Notes: generated from the sequence alone by a model not told the origin. Positions 50,874-60,992 are shown, counted from the first letter of the stretch. The stretch: DNA of 64,000 nucleotides from an uncultured Paracoccaceae bacterium (GCA_945952025.1 CAMFGW010000010.1:22507-86506); one strand, 5' to 3'. Translations and numbers: made by a program.

Positions 50874-52483
50874 CAGTCCCATCGGTCTGGTCCCCCGGCT
50901 GGCCCCCACCGGCCGGTCAGGACGCGGCGCGTGACCCGCTCGACCGGCGCGTCGCGGGCGATGAGGCCCGCGACCCATTCGCAGGAGCCCGCGTTGAAGA
51001 CGCCGCCCCTGCCGCGCCGGTAATGCGCCATGCAGCCGTTGCCGCGCGCCGCCCGGCCGATGGCCTCGGGCGTGCGGCCGCCGTAGAGGCGGGCCGCCAG
51101 ATCCTCGGCGTCGAGCGTGCCGATGAAGCGGTCCTCGTCATGGCGGCCGGTCGAATGGGCCATGGTGGTCGCCGGTGACAGGGCGATGATGGTCAGGTCG
51201 CCCTCGAGCCCCGTGCCGGGTGCGGCGAAGGGCAGGCCGTGGCGCATTTCATAGTCGATGCCGTCGACCTCGTATCCGAAGATGCGCGAGGCGGCGCCCA
51301 GCACGTCGCCGTAGCCGAGGCCGCAGTCGGTCAGCGACCAGTGGTCCGGGCGGTAGATGGTGAAGCCGCCCGCGCCATGGGCGGCACAGCGGCTCCAGCC
51401 GGCATAGACGCCCGCCGCGCCGGTCAGGCCCATGGTCGCGGCGGCCGGGCGGCCCACGGCGGGATTGTCCCAGTAGCTCGTCAGGCGGGCGGGGTCGGGG
51501 TCCTGATCCTCGGCCAGGGTCTTGAAGCAGGTCTGGACGGTCAGGTCATGGGACAGCCGGGTCTGCCAGAAGAAGTTGCCGCCGAGACGCGCAAGCTCGC
51601 CCCCGGCATGGGTCCAGGCGTCGAGATTGTCGCGCATCTGGCGCGTCCAGTATTCGTCATGGCCGACGACCAGCGCGCGGGCGTAGCCGTCCAGAAGGCC
51701 CGGATCGCGGTGCAGGTCGTGCTGGGTGGCGTGGTCGAGCGCGATCCCCTGACCCTCGCACCAGTGGACGAAGGGCCGCTCGAAGGCCGCCCAGCCGGAG
51801 GAGGCGTATTTCTTGGAAACCCCCTCGGCGCGGGCATAGTCCATGTGCGGATATTCGGGGCGGCGCAGGAGCGGCGAGGCATGCGGGATGCGTGGCGCGC
51901 CGTCCGGCCAGCGCACGAAGCCCGTGGCCCAGGGTCTTAGCGTCGAGACATGGGGCGCGAAATCGCCGCCGGCGGGGCCGGTCAGGCCCTGGTAATGGTT
52001 CGAGCCGCCCCAGTCGTTGTAGGCGCACCAGGTGCCGGTGGCGTGGATCAGAAGGATGCGGCCGGACGGGGGGGCGGGTTTTGCGGCCGGGCGGATGACG
52101 ACCATGCCTTCGGAGCGGTGGCCGGGCACCGACCATTCGATGCGGTAGAGCCCGCTTGGCCAGTCCCGGGGTACGGTCAGCGCGTATCGTTCCGGCCAGC
52201 CGCAGCCCCGGACCGAGCAGTCGGCGGGGGTTTCGGCGAAACCGGCCGCGACTTCAGTGTCCAGCATCAGGCGCTGGTCGATCCCGTCGCGGAGGATGCG
52301 CATCCGGGCGCGGGGGGCGTTCGACATGAGGCGCAGAGCCAGCCTTTCCCCCGGAGCTACGCTCAGGCGGTCGGTGTAGCCCCAGACCTGCGGGCGGGCG
52401 GGATCGGCGCTCGCCGCCTCGTAATAGTGCCCGGTGACGGGATCGCCGTCATCGTAGGGCCCTGCAACGAAAAATCCCTTCAT
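50873..52483 (-). CDS. N,N-dimethylformamidase large-subunit-like protein
   Basis: MKGFFVAGPYDDGDPVTGHYYEAAS...; YARAEGVSKKYASSGWAAFERPFVHWCEGQGIALDHATQHDLHRDPGLLDGYARALVVGHDEYWTRQMRDNLDAWTHAGGELARLGGNFFWQ. Confidence 0.75.
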   Translation of the reverse strand: MKGFFVAGPYDDGDPVTGHYYEAASADPARPQVWGYTDRLSVAPGERLALRLMSNAPRARMRILRDGIDQRLMLDTEVAAGFAETPADCSVRGCGWPERYALTVPRDWPSGLYRIEWSVPGHRSEGMVVIRPAAKPAPPSGRILLIHATGTWCAYNDWGGSNHYQGLTGPAGGDFAPHVSTLRPWATGFVRWPDGAPRIPHASPLLRRPEYPHMDYARAEGVSKKYASSGWAAFERPFVHWCEGQGIALDHATQHDLHRDPGLLDGYARALVVGHDEYWTRQMRDNLDAWTHAGGELARLGGNFFWQTRLSHDLTVQTCFKTLAEDQDPDPARLTSYWDNPAVGRPAAATMGLTGAAGVYAGWSRCAAHGAGGFTIYRPDHWSLTDCGLGYGDVLGAASRIFGYEVDGIDYEMRHGLPFAAPGTGLEGDLTIIALSPATTMAHSTGRHDEDRFIGTLDAEDLAARLYGGRTPEAIGRAARGNGCMAHYRRGRGGVFNAGSCEWVAGLIARDAPVERVTRRVLTGRWGPAGGPDRWD

Positions 52484-52512
52484 ACTGCCCCCTTCGTGGT
52501 GCGACCCGAAGG

Positions 52513-53553
52513 CTAGCGCGTCCCGTCGCCGTCCGCCACGGGCCAGGCGCCAAGGACGGCGGCAAGGTTGTCGCCAAGCTGCGGGCAGAGGTAGCCGCCC
52601 TCCTGCACGATGAGCGTCGGCAGGCCCTCGGCTGCGACCGCGCGGCCGATGGCGGCGAAACCGTGGGTGCTGACGGCGAGGCCCGCGAAGGGGTCGCCCT
52701 CGAACGCATCGAGGCCGAGGGCGAGAAGCAGGGTGTCCGCCCGGAACTCGCGCACGGCCTTCAGCCCCTGGTCGAGGGCGGCCAGGAACCCCTCGTCCCC
52801 CGTGCCGCGCTTCAGGGGAAGGTTGAGGTTCGCGCCGTCGCCCGCGCCGGTGCCCCGTTCCTCGGCGTAGCCCCAGAAGAAGGGGTAGAAGCGTTCGGGG
52901 TGGGCGTGAAGCGATACGGTCAGCACATCGCCCCGGCCGTAGAAGATGCCTTGCGTCCCGTTGCCGTGGTGCAGGTCCACGTCCAGGATCGCGACGCGGC
53001 GGCCGGCGCGGGTCATGGCCTCGGCGGCGATGGCCGAGTTGTTCAGGTAGCAAAAGCCGCCGGCCAGATCGGCGAAGGCATGGTGACCGGGCGGGCGGCA
53101 GAGCGCATAGGCCGACGGCTCGCCGTCAAGGACCAGCTTTGCGGCTTGAAGCGCTGTCTGGGCGCTGACGTAGGCGGACCCCCAGGTCTCGGCGCCGATG
53201 GGGCAGGAGGTGTCGGTCATGTGGAACCCCGCCTGGCCGACGGCGGACTTCGGGTAGCCGTCGGTGCGGCTGGCCGGGTGGATGTTCGGAATGACCTCGG
53301 GGCTGGCGCCCTGGATTTTTTGCCAGCGGGCATGGATGCCTTTCAAGAAGGTCAGGTAGCGTTCGGGATGGACGGCGGCGATGGGCAGAAGGCCGTGGTC
53401 GTCCGGCTTGACGACGGGACCGCCGGCCTTTTCGACGCCTTCCTTAAGTGCGTCGATGCGCGCGGGCTGTTCGGGGCAGGGCGCGCGGGCGCCCGATGAC
53501 AGGAAGAACTGCGGATCGTGCCGCCGCTGGCCTTCGTCGAACACGGTGATCAT
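52513..53553 (-). CDS. Histone deacetylase family / acetylpolyamine amidohydrolase-like protein
   Basis: RPPGHHAFADLAGGFCYLNNSAIAAEAM, VAILDVDLHHGNGTQGIFYGRGDVLTVSLHAHPERFYPFFWGYAEERG. Confidence 0.92.
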   Translation of the reverse strand: MITVFDEGQRRHDPQFFLSSGARAPCPEQPARIDALKEGVEKAGGPVVKPDDHGLLPIAAVHPERYLTFLKGIHARWQKIQGASPEVIPNIHPASRTDGYPKSAVGQAGFHMTDTSCPIGAETWGSAYVSAQTALQAAKLVLDGEPSAYALCRPPGHHAFADLAGGFCYLNNSAIAAEAMTRAGRRVAILDVDLHHGNGTQGIFYGRGDVLTVSLHAHPERFYPFFWGYAEERGTGAGDGANLNLPLKRGTGDEGFLAALDQGLKAVREFRADTLLLALGLDAFEGDPFAGLAVSTHGFAAIGRAVAAEGLPTLIVQEGGYLCPQLGDNLAAVLGAWPVADGDGTR

Positions 53554-54023
53554 GTCGCCCCCAATCTGTTCCATCCCGACCCCTCGAGGATCAGGAACTC
53601 ATAGCCCCGCGCCTGAAAGCCCATCCGTTCATAAAGCGCCTTGGCGCCCGCGTTCCCCGGCGACACGCCAAGCGTCAGGTAGGCCGCCCCCCAGTCCCGC
53701 TGCGCCGCCTTTGCCGCAGCCGCCAGAAGCCCACGGCCCACCCCCGTCCCCCGCGCGCTTTCACGGACATAGAGGTCCTGCACGAAAAGGCCGGGTTGGC
53801 CGCGCACGGTCGAGAAGTCGGGGTAGAAGATGACAAGGCCGATGGGCGCTGTGTCTTCCGCCAGAATTCCGTGCCAGAGGGGCCGGGGCCCGAAGCCGTG
53901 GGCGCGAAGCTGTTCTGCCGTTCCCGTCGGGTGGCCGCCGTCATGGGCCGCGAGTTCAAGAAGCAGCGCGCGGATGTTGGCCACGTCGGCCTCGGCCGCG
54001 CTGCGGTAGCGGGGGCCGGTCAT
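53550..54023 (-). CDS. GNAT family N-acetyltransferase
   Basis: LFVQDLYVRESARGTGVGRGLLAAAAKAAQRDWGAAYLTLGVSPGNAGAKALYERMGFQARGYEFLIL. Confidence 0.9.
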   Translation of the reverse strand: MTGPRYRSAAEADVANIRALLLELAAHDGGHPTGTAEQLRAHGFGPRPLWHGILAEDTAPIGLVIFYPDFSTVRGQPGLFVQDLYVRESARGTGVGRGLLAAAAKAAQRDWGAAYLTLGVSPGNAGAKALYERMGFQARGYEFLILEGSGWNRLGAT

Positions 54024-54207
54024 GGTGCGTGCTTTCCGGGGCAGGTAGTGGCGTTCGGCGCTGGATTGGCGGCGCGGTGGACGGGGATCAGATGGCCGAA
54101 CTCGCGACCGAGGAGCGCGGGGCGCTGCCTGGCGAACGAACCTGTCCGATCCCTGTGAAGGCGCGGCCCGATGCGGTGCCGGGCGCGCCCAGAGGGGGCG
54201 GGCCGGC

Positions 54208-55122
54208 TCAAGCGCCGATCCCCAGCATCGCCCGCGCCTCGGCCGGTGTGGCCAGCCGCCGGCCCATGCCTTCAAGGATGCCGCGCATCCGGGTGACCTG
54301 CTCGGCGTTCGAGGTCGCGAGCTGCCCGCGCGCCATGTAGAGGTTGTCCTCCAGACCCACCCGCACATGGCCGCCCATCGAGGCCGCGAGCGTCGCGAGC
54401 GGCACCTGCGCCCGGCCCGCGCCCAGCACGGAAAAGCGGTAGTCCGAGCCGAAGAGCCTGTCAGCGACGCGCTTCAGGTAGATCAGCGTCTCGGGGTCCG
54501 CCGCCATGCCGCCAAGGACGCCGAAGACGAACTGGATGAAGTAGGGCGGCTTGACCGCGCCCCGGTCGACGAAATGGCGCAGCATGGTCAGGTGGCTGAG
54601 GTCGTAGCATTCGAACTCGAACCGCGCGCCACGCTCGGCGCCCATCAGGCGCAGGACCTCGGCGATGTCACGGGGGGTGTTCTTGAAGACCAGATCGTCG
54701 GTGCCCAGAAGGAAGGGTTTTTCCCAGTCGAAGCGCCAGTCCGTGATCCGCGCGGCCATCGGGTAGAGCGCGAAGTTCATCGTGCCCATGTTCAGGCTGC
54801 ACATCTCCGGCCGGAAGGCCATGGGGGCGGCGAGCCGCTGGTCGAGCGTCATGATGGCCGAGCCGCCGGTCGTCATGTTGACGATCGCGTCGGTGCCCGC
54901 GCGGACCGTGGGCAGGAACCCCGCCCAGTGGTCGGGGTCGGCCGAGGGGCGGCCGTTTTCGGGGTTGCGCGCATGCAGGTGCAGGATCGCCGCCCCCGCC
55001 TTTGCGGCGCCAAGGGCGCTGGCGGCGATGTCGGCGGCGGTGAAGGGCAGGTGGGGCGACATCGAGGGCGTGTGGATCGAGCCGGTGATGGCGCAGGTCA
55101 GGATGACGGGATCGTCCTTCAT
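54208..55122 (-). CDS. BKACE / 3-keto-5-aminohexanoate cleavage enzyme family (DUF849)
   Basis: VILTCAITGSIHTPSMSPHLPFTAADIAASALGAAKAGAAILHLHARNPENGRPS; GGHVRVGLEDNLYMARGQLATSN. Confidence 0.92.
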   Translation of the reverse strand: MKDDPVILTCAITGSIHTPSMSPHLPFTAADIAASALGAAKAGAAILHLHARNPENGRPSADPDHWAGFLPTVRAGTDAIVNMTTGGSAIMTLDQRLAAPMAFRPEMCSLNMGTMNFALYPMAARITDWRFDWEKPFLLGTDDLVFKNTPRDIAEVLRLMGAERGARFEFECYDLSHLTMLRHFVDRGAVKPPYFIQFVFGVLGGMAADPETLIYLKRVADRLFGSDYRFSVLGAGRAQVPLATLAASMGGHVRVGLEDNLYMARGQLATSNAEQVTRMRGILEGMGRRLATPAEARAMLGIGA

Positions 55123-56474
55123 CGTGTGCCCCCGTCCGGCAGGCCGGCCTCTGCGGCAAAGGCCGCGAGCGCGTCCGTCAGCCGCCCGAGGATGTCGTCG
55201 ACCTGATCTTCGGTCACAATCATCGGCGGGGCGACGATCACATGGTCGCCCGCATAGCCGCCCCGCGACCGGCGCGGATAGATGATGAGCCCGCGTGCGT
55301 AGGCGGCCTCGGTCAGCCGGTCGAAAGCCTTCAGGCCCGGCGGCAGCGGCTCTTTCGTCCGGCGGTCGGCGACGAGTTCCAGCGCGAGCAGAAGGCCGAT
55401 CCCCCGCACATCGCCGATGAAGGGGAAGCGGTCCATGAGGCGCGTCATGCCCCCCTTCAGCCGCCCGCCCATGGTGACGGCGTTGGCCATCATGTCCTGA
55501 CGCTCGATCTCTTCGATCACGGCCAGACCGGCGGCGCAGGCGAGCGGGTTTCCGGCATAGGTGAAGCCGTGCATGAAGGGGCCCTTCGACAGCACCTCCT
55601 CGACCAGGTCGGTGCGCGCGACCATGGCGCCAAGGGGCACGTAGCCCGCGCCGAAGCCCTTCGACACCGCAAGGATGTCCGGCGCCGCGCCCCAGTTCTG
55701 CGCGCCGAAGAAGCGCCCGGTGCGGCCGCCGCCCGACATGACCTCGTCATGGATCAGAAGGACGCCGTGGCGGTCGCAGACCTGGCGCACCGCCTCCATG
55801 TAGCCCTTCGGCGGCACCAGCGCGCCGGTCGAGGCGCCGCCGACGGGTTCGAGGATGAAGGCAAGGACGGTATCTGCCCCCTCGGCCCGGATCTTCGCAT
55901 CGAGTTCCGCCGCATAATGGGCGCCCGTCGCCGGATCGTCGGGGTCGAGCCCGTCGAGCCAGGCGCGCGGGGCGGGGACCTTCGGCATCTCCTGCATCAT
56001 CGGGCGGAAAGGGTCGGCAAGCGGGTCGTAGCCGGAAATGGCCAGCGCCCCGAGCGTGCAGCCGTGATAGGAAGGCGCGCGGGAAATGACCTTCCAGCGG
56101 CTGGCCAGCCCCCGCGCCAGCGCCACCTGCCGGGCGAGCTTCATCGCCGATTCGACCGCCTCTGACCCGCCCGAGACGAAAAAGACCCGCCCCATGCCGG
56201 GCCAGGCGAGGCTCGCGGTCTTGGCGGCCAAGCGCTCGGAGGCTTCGGTGATGAAGTGCAGCCGGTAGCCGAAGGTCGACTTCTCCATCTGCGCGCGCAT
56301 GGCGGCAAGGACGTTGGGGTTCGAATGGCCGATGTTGCAGACCATGGCGCCGGACGAGCCGTCGATGAAGCGGTTGCCTTCGGTGTCCCACATGTAGATC
56401 CCCTCGGCCCGGTCGAGCGTCGGGCGGGGGTGGTCGGTCTGGTAGAAGAGGTGCGAGGGGTCGTTGCGCAGCAT
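55119..56474 (-). CDS. Class III aminotransferase (omega-transaminase-like)
   Basis: FVSGGSEAVESAMKLARQ, LIHDEVMSGGGRTGRFFGAQNWGAAPDILAVSKGFGAGYVPLGAMV. Confidence 0.92.
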   Translation of the reverse strand: MLRNDPSHLFYQTDHPRPTLDRAEGIYMWDTEGNRFIDGSSGAMVCNIGHSNPNVLAAMRAQMEKSTFGYRLHFITEASERLAAKTASLAWPGMGRVFFVSGGSEAVESAMKLARQVALARGLASRWKVISRAPSYHGCTLGALAISGYDPLADPFRPMMQEMPKVPAPRAWLDGLDPDDPATGAHYAAELDAKIRAEGADTVLAFILEPVGGASTGALVPPKGYMEAVRQVCDRHGVLLIHDEVMSGGGRTGRFFGAQNWGAAPDILAVSKGFGAGYVPLGAMVARTDLVEEVLSKGPFMHGFTYAGNPLACAAGLAVIEEIERQDMMANAVTMGGRLKGGMTRLMDRFPFIGDVRGIGLLLALELVADRRTKEPLPPGLKAFDRLTEAAYARGLIIYPRRSRGGYAGDHVIVAPPMIVTEDQVDDILGRLTDALAAFAAEAGLPDGGTR

Positions 56475-56683
56475 GGCCGGTCCTTCGGGTTTCGCCCCAG
56501 ACTGGACGGGTGCGGCGCGATGAGCAACGGGATAATCCGGCGGGCGGGGAGGCGCGGGGGTTCGGGCGATGGTCCGCCTGGGGTGCCCCCGGGGGCGCCT
56601 TGGCGGAGCGTGGGCAAAGGGGCAGGGGCCCCGATGAAGCTGGTTGCCCAGACGGTGCGCCCGCGCTATCAGGCGGCCCGGAC

Positions 56684-56759
56684 GGGTGATTAGCTCAGTT
56701 GGTAGAGCGCTTCGCTTACACCGAAGATGTCGGGAGTTCGAGCCTCTCATCACCCACCA
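56684..56759 (+). tRNA. tRNA-Val(TAC)
   Basis: GGGTGAT/ATCACCC acceptor, CTTCG-CTTACAC-CGAAG anticodon arm with TAC, AGTTCGAGCCT T-loop, encoded CCA. Confidence 0.96.
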
Positions 56760-56857
56760 GCCCCCTTCGGGATGGTCGTCTTTCCGCCAAGCCGCGCTGC
56801 CGGGTTTGCACTCTGGCGGCCCAGGCGTCACAACTGGCGGCAAAGGGGGGGGGCAGA

Positions 56858-58667
56858 ATGATCGAGGTGCTGCTCACGCCGCAGGGGCGCATCCTGGCGA
56901 TCCTGGCCATGACCGTCGCGCTGTTCCTGTCGGGCGGCTCCGGCATGACATCGTGGCGCTGATCGCCCTTCTGGCGAGCGTGGTGGCGGGCCTCGTGCCG
57001 CCCGCACTGGCGTTCGATGGCTTTGGCCATCCCGCCGTCATCACCGTCGCCGCGGTCCTGATCCTGAGCCACGGGTTGCAGACGACCGGCGCGGTCGACC
57101 GGCTGACGGCGCTGGTGCTGCCGCGCAAGGCCGGCCCGGTCTTCACGCTCTTCGTCCTGTGCGTGCTCGCGGCGTTCCTGTCGGCCTTCATGAACAAAGT
57201 GGGCGCGCTCGCTTTGCTGATGCCCATCGCCCTGCAGATCGCGCGGCGACTGGGGATAGCGCCGGGGCGGGGCTGATGCCACTGTCCTTTTCCACCATGC
57301 CCGGCGGCATGGCGACGCTGATCGGCGCGCCGCCGAACCTGATCGTGTCGGGCTTTCGCGACCAGCTGACCGGCGCGCCCTTCGCGATGTTCGACTTCTC
57401 GCCCGTCGGCGGCACGCTTGCGCTGGCCGGGATCGCCTTCATCGCGCTTGGCGGCTGGCGGCTGGCGGCTGGTGCCCGAACGGCTGGCGGCCGCGATCGA
57501 CCAGTTCCAGACCGCCGCCTAGCTGACCGAGGCGCGCATTCCCGCGGGCGCGCGTGCCGCGGGCCTGCGGCTGCACGAGGTCGAGGCAGATCTGGCCGAC
57601 AGTTCCGCCGTTGTCGTCGGCCTTGTCCGGGGCGACCGCACCATCGCAGCACCCCGGCCCTACCGCGAGGTGCGCGAGGGCGACATCCTGCTGATCGAGG
57701 CGGAATCGAACGCGCTCAGCAAGGCGCTGGTCGGGCTTGGCCTGACGCTTGAGGGCGACGTGAAATCCGCCACGCGCCAGGCGGGAAAGCCGCGGGCGGC
57801 GCTGACGGCGGGGGGGGTGAGCTGGTCGAGGTGACGGTGCGCCCGACCTCGCCTCTTTTCGGGCGGACCATCGGCAATATCCGGCTGCGCGATCAGTTCG
57901 GGCTGAACATGCTGGCCCTGTCGCGCGAGGGGCGCCAGCAGCTTGTGCGGCTGCATGCGCTGCCGATCCGGGCGGGCGATCTGCTTCTTCTTCAGGGCTC
58001 GCCTGCCGAGGCGGCCGAATTCGCCGGCCAGTTCGGGTTGGTGCCGCTCGCGCGGCGGGCGATCACGATCCCGTCGCCGGCCAAGGCGCTGGGAGTTTCG
58101 CTCATCATGGCGGCGTCGGTCCTGATCTGCGCGCTGGGCATCCGGCCCCCGGCCGTGGCCTTTTCCGGCGGCGTGGTCGCGGCCGCCGTCTTCAACATCG
58201 TGCCGGCCCGGCGGATGTATGATGCGATCGATTGGCCGGTCATCGTCCTTCCGGGCGCGCTGATGCCGGTCGCGGGGGCGATGGCCACGAGCGGCGCGGC
58301 CGACTGGCTGGCGCGGGGGCTGGTCGATACGCTCACGGGGGAGAACGCCGCACTGGCGCTGGTCCTGGTGTCGGGTGTGACCATGTGCCTGTCGGACTTC
58401 ATGGACAATGCCGCGACCGCCGCCGTCATGTGCACCATCGCCGTCGGCATCGCCCAGCGCATGGGGGTCCGCGCCGATCCCTACCTGATGGCCGTGGCGA
58501 TCGCCGCCTCCTGCGCCTTCCTCACGCCCATCGGGCACCAGAGCGACACGCTGATCCTCGGCCCCGGCGGCTTCCGCTTCGGCGATTACTGGCGGCCTGG
58601 CCTGCCCATGGAGCTTCTTGTCCCGGCCGTGTCCATTCCCGTCCTTCTTGTCGTCTGGCCGCCCTGA
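56858..58667 (+). pseudogene. Degraded SLC13/DASS-type (CitT/TrkA_C) permease with several frameshifts and a stop
   Basis: Homology-like segments in successive frames: MIEVLLTPQGRILAILAMTVALFLSG | RHDIVALIALLASVVAGLVPPALAFDGFGHPAVITVAAVLILS | MPLSFSTMPGGMATLIGAPPNLIVS | AAGLRLHEVEADLADSSAVVVGLVRG | VEVTVRPTSPLFGRTIGNIRLRDQFGLNMLALSREG; in-frame TAG at 57520-57522. Confidence 0.85.
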
Positions 58668-58750
58668 CCAAGCCCCTTTCCCAAGGCCCTTTCCCAGTCT
58701 CCGGCAACATGCTTCAAGGAGGTGGGGCGCGACTGCCGGAAGGAGTGCAG

Positions 58751-59722
58751 ATGATCTATCTTTACGGCCTGCGCGAGTCTGGCGGCCTGCCGGGCCTGAA
58801 CCTTCTGCCCGCCGGCAGCACGCCCTCGGACGCGCTCTGGGTCGACCTTTACGCCCCGACCGAGGCCGAGGTGAAGGTGGTCGATGGGCTGGGGGTCGAA
58901 GTGCCGTCGCTGGCCGACATGGAAGAGATCGAGATCTCGAACCGGCTCTTCACGCTTGGCAAAGTCCTTTACATGACCGTCGTCATGACCGGGAAGAACC
59001 CGCAGGGCGAGGGCGTCCTGGCCCCTGTCAGCTTCATCCTGATGCCCGAGCGGCTCATCACCGTCCGCCACCATTCCCCGCGCCCGTTCGAGACCTTCCC
59101 GAACCGCTCGGAACGTTCGGCGTCCGGCGGCTGCGGGCCGAGCGCGCTGTTCCTGGGGCTGGTCGAAGAAGTGCTGGCCCGCCAGGCCGACCATCTGGAG
59201 GCGATCGGGCGCGCGCTCGACGCCGCCGGACGGCAGGTCTTTTCGCCCACGGGCGGCGCAAAGCCCGGCGTCCTGCAGAAGGCGGTGATGGGGCTGGGCG
59301 CCGAAGGCGAGGTCCTGAACCGCGTCCGCCTGTCGCTGATGACGTTCGAGCGCGCGCTGGCCTATTACCAGCTGTCGCTCGGCGATCGGCCGGAGACGCG
59401 GATGCTCAAGACCCTGACCAAGGCGCGGCTCCGCGACCTGCAGGCGCTCGAGGTCCATGCCGATTTCGTCGCCGGGCGGCTTTCGTCGACCACGGACGCC
59501 ATTCTGGGCATGGTCAACCTGACCCAGAACGTCACCGCGCGCATCCTGTCGATTGTCGCCGTCCTTTTCCTGCCGCCGACGCTCATCGCCTCGATGTTCG
59601 GGATGAACTTCGTCCGGATGCCGGTCCTGGCCAACCATTGGGGGTTCGAGATCTCTATGGTGCTCATGGTCGGCTCGGCGGCGCTGACCTATGCGGTCTT
59701 CAAGTGGGGCGACTGGCTTTGA
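58751..59722 (+). CDS. CorA-family divalent cation transporter
   Basis: C-terminal FLPPTLIASMFGMNFVRMPVLANHWGFEISMVLMV (GMN motif). Confidence 0.93.
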   Translation: MIYLYGLRESGGLPGLNLLPAGSTPSDALWVDLYAPTEAEVKVVDGLGVEVPSLADMEEIEISNRLFTLGKVLYMTVVMTGKNPQGEGVLAPVSFILMPERLITVRHHSPRPFETFPNRSERSASGGCGPSALFLGLVEEVLARQADHLEAIGRALDAAGRQVFSPTGGAKPGVLQKAVMGLGAEGEVLNRVRLSLMTFERALAYYQLSLGDRPETRMLKTLTKARLRDLQALEVHADFVAGRLSSTTDAILGMVNLTQNVTARILSIVAVLFLPPTLIASMFGMNFVRMPVLANHWGFEISMVLMVGSAALTYAVFKWGDWL

Positions 59723-59878
59723 CACGCGGTCGCCCTTGTGCGCGCGGCGCCTCATCCCGGCCACTTCGTCGGGGCCTGACCTTGCAGCAGTGCCGTCAAG
59801 CCCTTATCTGCCTGTCACGGCCCCCGATCACGGCCCCGTGTCCACGGCGCTGGACGACGTGATCGCCCCTCGGGCAAA

Positions 59879-59929
59879 GAGTGACGGGCAAAGATGACGG
59901 GCAGAGAGTGACGGGCAGAGTGACTGGCA
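59879..59929 (+). repeat. Imperfect short direct repeats TGACGGGCA(G/A)A(G)
   Basis: Four TGAC(G/T)GGCa units of 12-14 bp spacing directly upstream of the DUF475 gene. Confidence 0.7.
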
Positions 59930-59942
59930 TGGACCGCTGCAG

Positions 59943-60992
59943 ATGAAGACCACCCTGCGCTATTTCACCTGGGCCTTCCTCGTGACCGGCGCCGGGCTCG
60001 TCCTGGCGGCTTGGCTTGGCTGGCGGGCCACGGGGACCGACGGGGCGCTGTCGTTCCTGATGATCGGCACGGTTCTTGCGATCCTCGAAATCTCGCTGTC
60101 CTTCGACAATGCCATCGTCAATGCCAATATCCTCAAGACCATGGACCCGGTCTGGCAGCGCCGCTTTCTGACCTGGGGCATCCTGATCGCGGTTTTTGGG
60201 ATGCGGATCGTCTTTCCATTGCTGATCGTCGTCGTCGCCGCCGGCGTCTCGCCTTTCGAGGCGCTGTCGCTCGCGGCCACGCGGCCGGACGAATATGCCC
60301 GCATCATTCACGACGCGCACCTTTCCATCGCGGCCTTCGGCGGCAGCTTCCTGATGATGGTCGCGCTCAGCTATTTCGTGGACGAGGGCAAAGAGGTCGA
60401 CTGGATCCGCTCGCTCGAATGCCAGCTGCGCCGCTGCGCCTCGATCCGCGGGCTCGAGGTGGCGATGGTTCTGGCGGCGATGCTGTTCTTCGCCATGTTC
60501 CTCGTCGACGACAAGAAGGACGAGTTCCTTTTCGCGGGCTGCGCGGGCCTTCTGACCTTCCTTCTGGTCGAGGCGGTGGGCCAGTTCCTCGACCAGCGCC
60601 AGCGCACGCTTTCGGCCACAGCCAAGGCCGGCCTGTCGGGCTTTCTCTACCTCGAGGTGCTGGACGCCTCCTTCTCGTTCGACGGGGTGATCGGGGCCTT
60701 TGCGCTGACCCACAACCTGTTCCTGATCGCCATCGGCCTTGGCATCGGTGCGATGTATGTGCGTTCGATGACGCTGATGCTGGTCGAGCGCGGCACGCTG
60801 GCCGAGTTCCGCTACCTGGAACATGGTGCCTTCTATTCGATCCTGGTCCTGTCGGTCATCATGTTCGCCCAGACGCTCTGGCAGATCCCGGAAGCCGTGA
60901 CCGGCCTTCTGGGCGCGGGGCTCATCGGGCTCGCGCTGGCCTCGTCGGTGCGGCACAACCGGCGCGAGGCCAGGGGGGCGTCGGGAAGCTAG
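59943..60992 (+). CDS. DUF475 / TerC-like integral membrane protein
   Basis: ILEISLSFDNAIVNANILKTMDPVWQRRFLTWGILIAVFGMRIVFPLLIV; SFDGVIGAFALTHNLFLIAIGLGIGAMYVRSMTL. Confidence 0.9.
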   Translation: MKTTLRYFTWAFLVTGAGLVLAAWLGWRATGTDGALSFLMIGTVLAILEISLSFDNAIVNANILKTMDPVWQRRFLTWGILIAVFGMRIVFPLLIVVVAAGVSPFEALSLAATRPDEYARIIHDAHLSIAAFGGSFLMMVALSYFVDEGKEVDWIRSLECQLRRCASIRGLEVAMVLAAMLFFAMFLVDDKKDEFLFAGCAGLLTFLLVEAVGQFLDQRQRTLSATAKAGLSGFLYLEVLDASFSFDGVIGAFALTHNLFLIAIGLGIGAMYVRSMTLMLVERGTLAEFRYLEHGAFYSILVLSVIMFAQTLWQIPEAVTGLLGAGLIGLALASSVRHNRREARGASGS

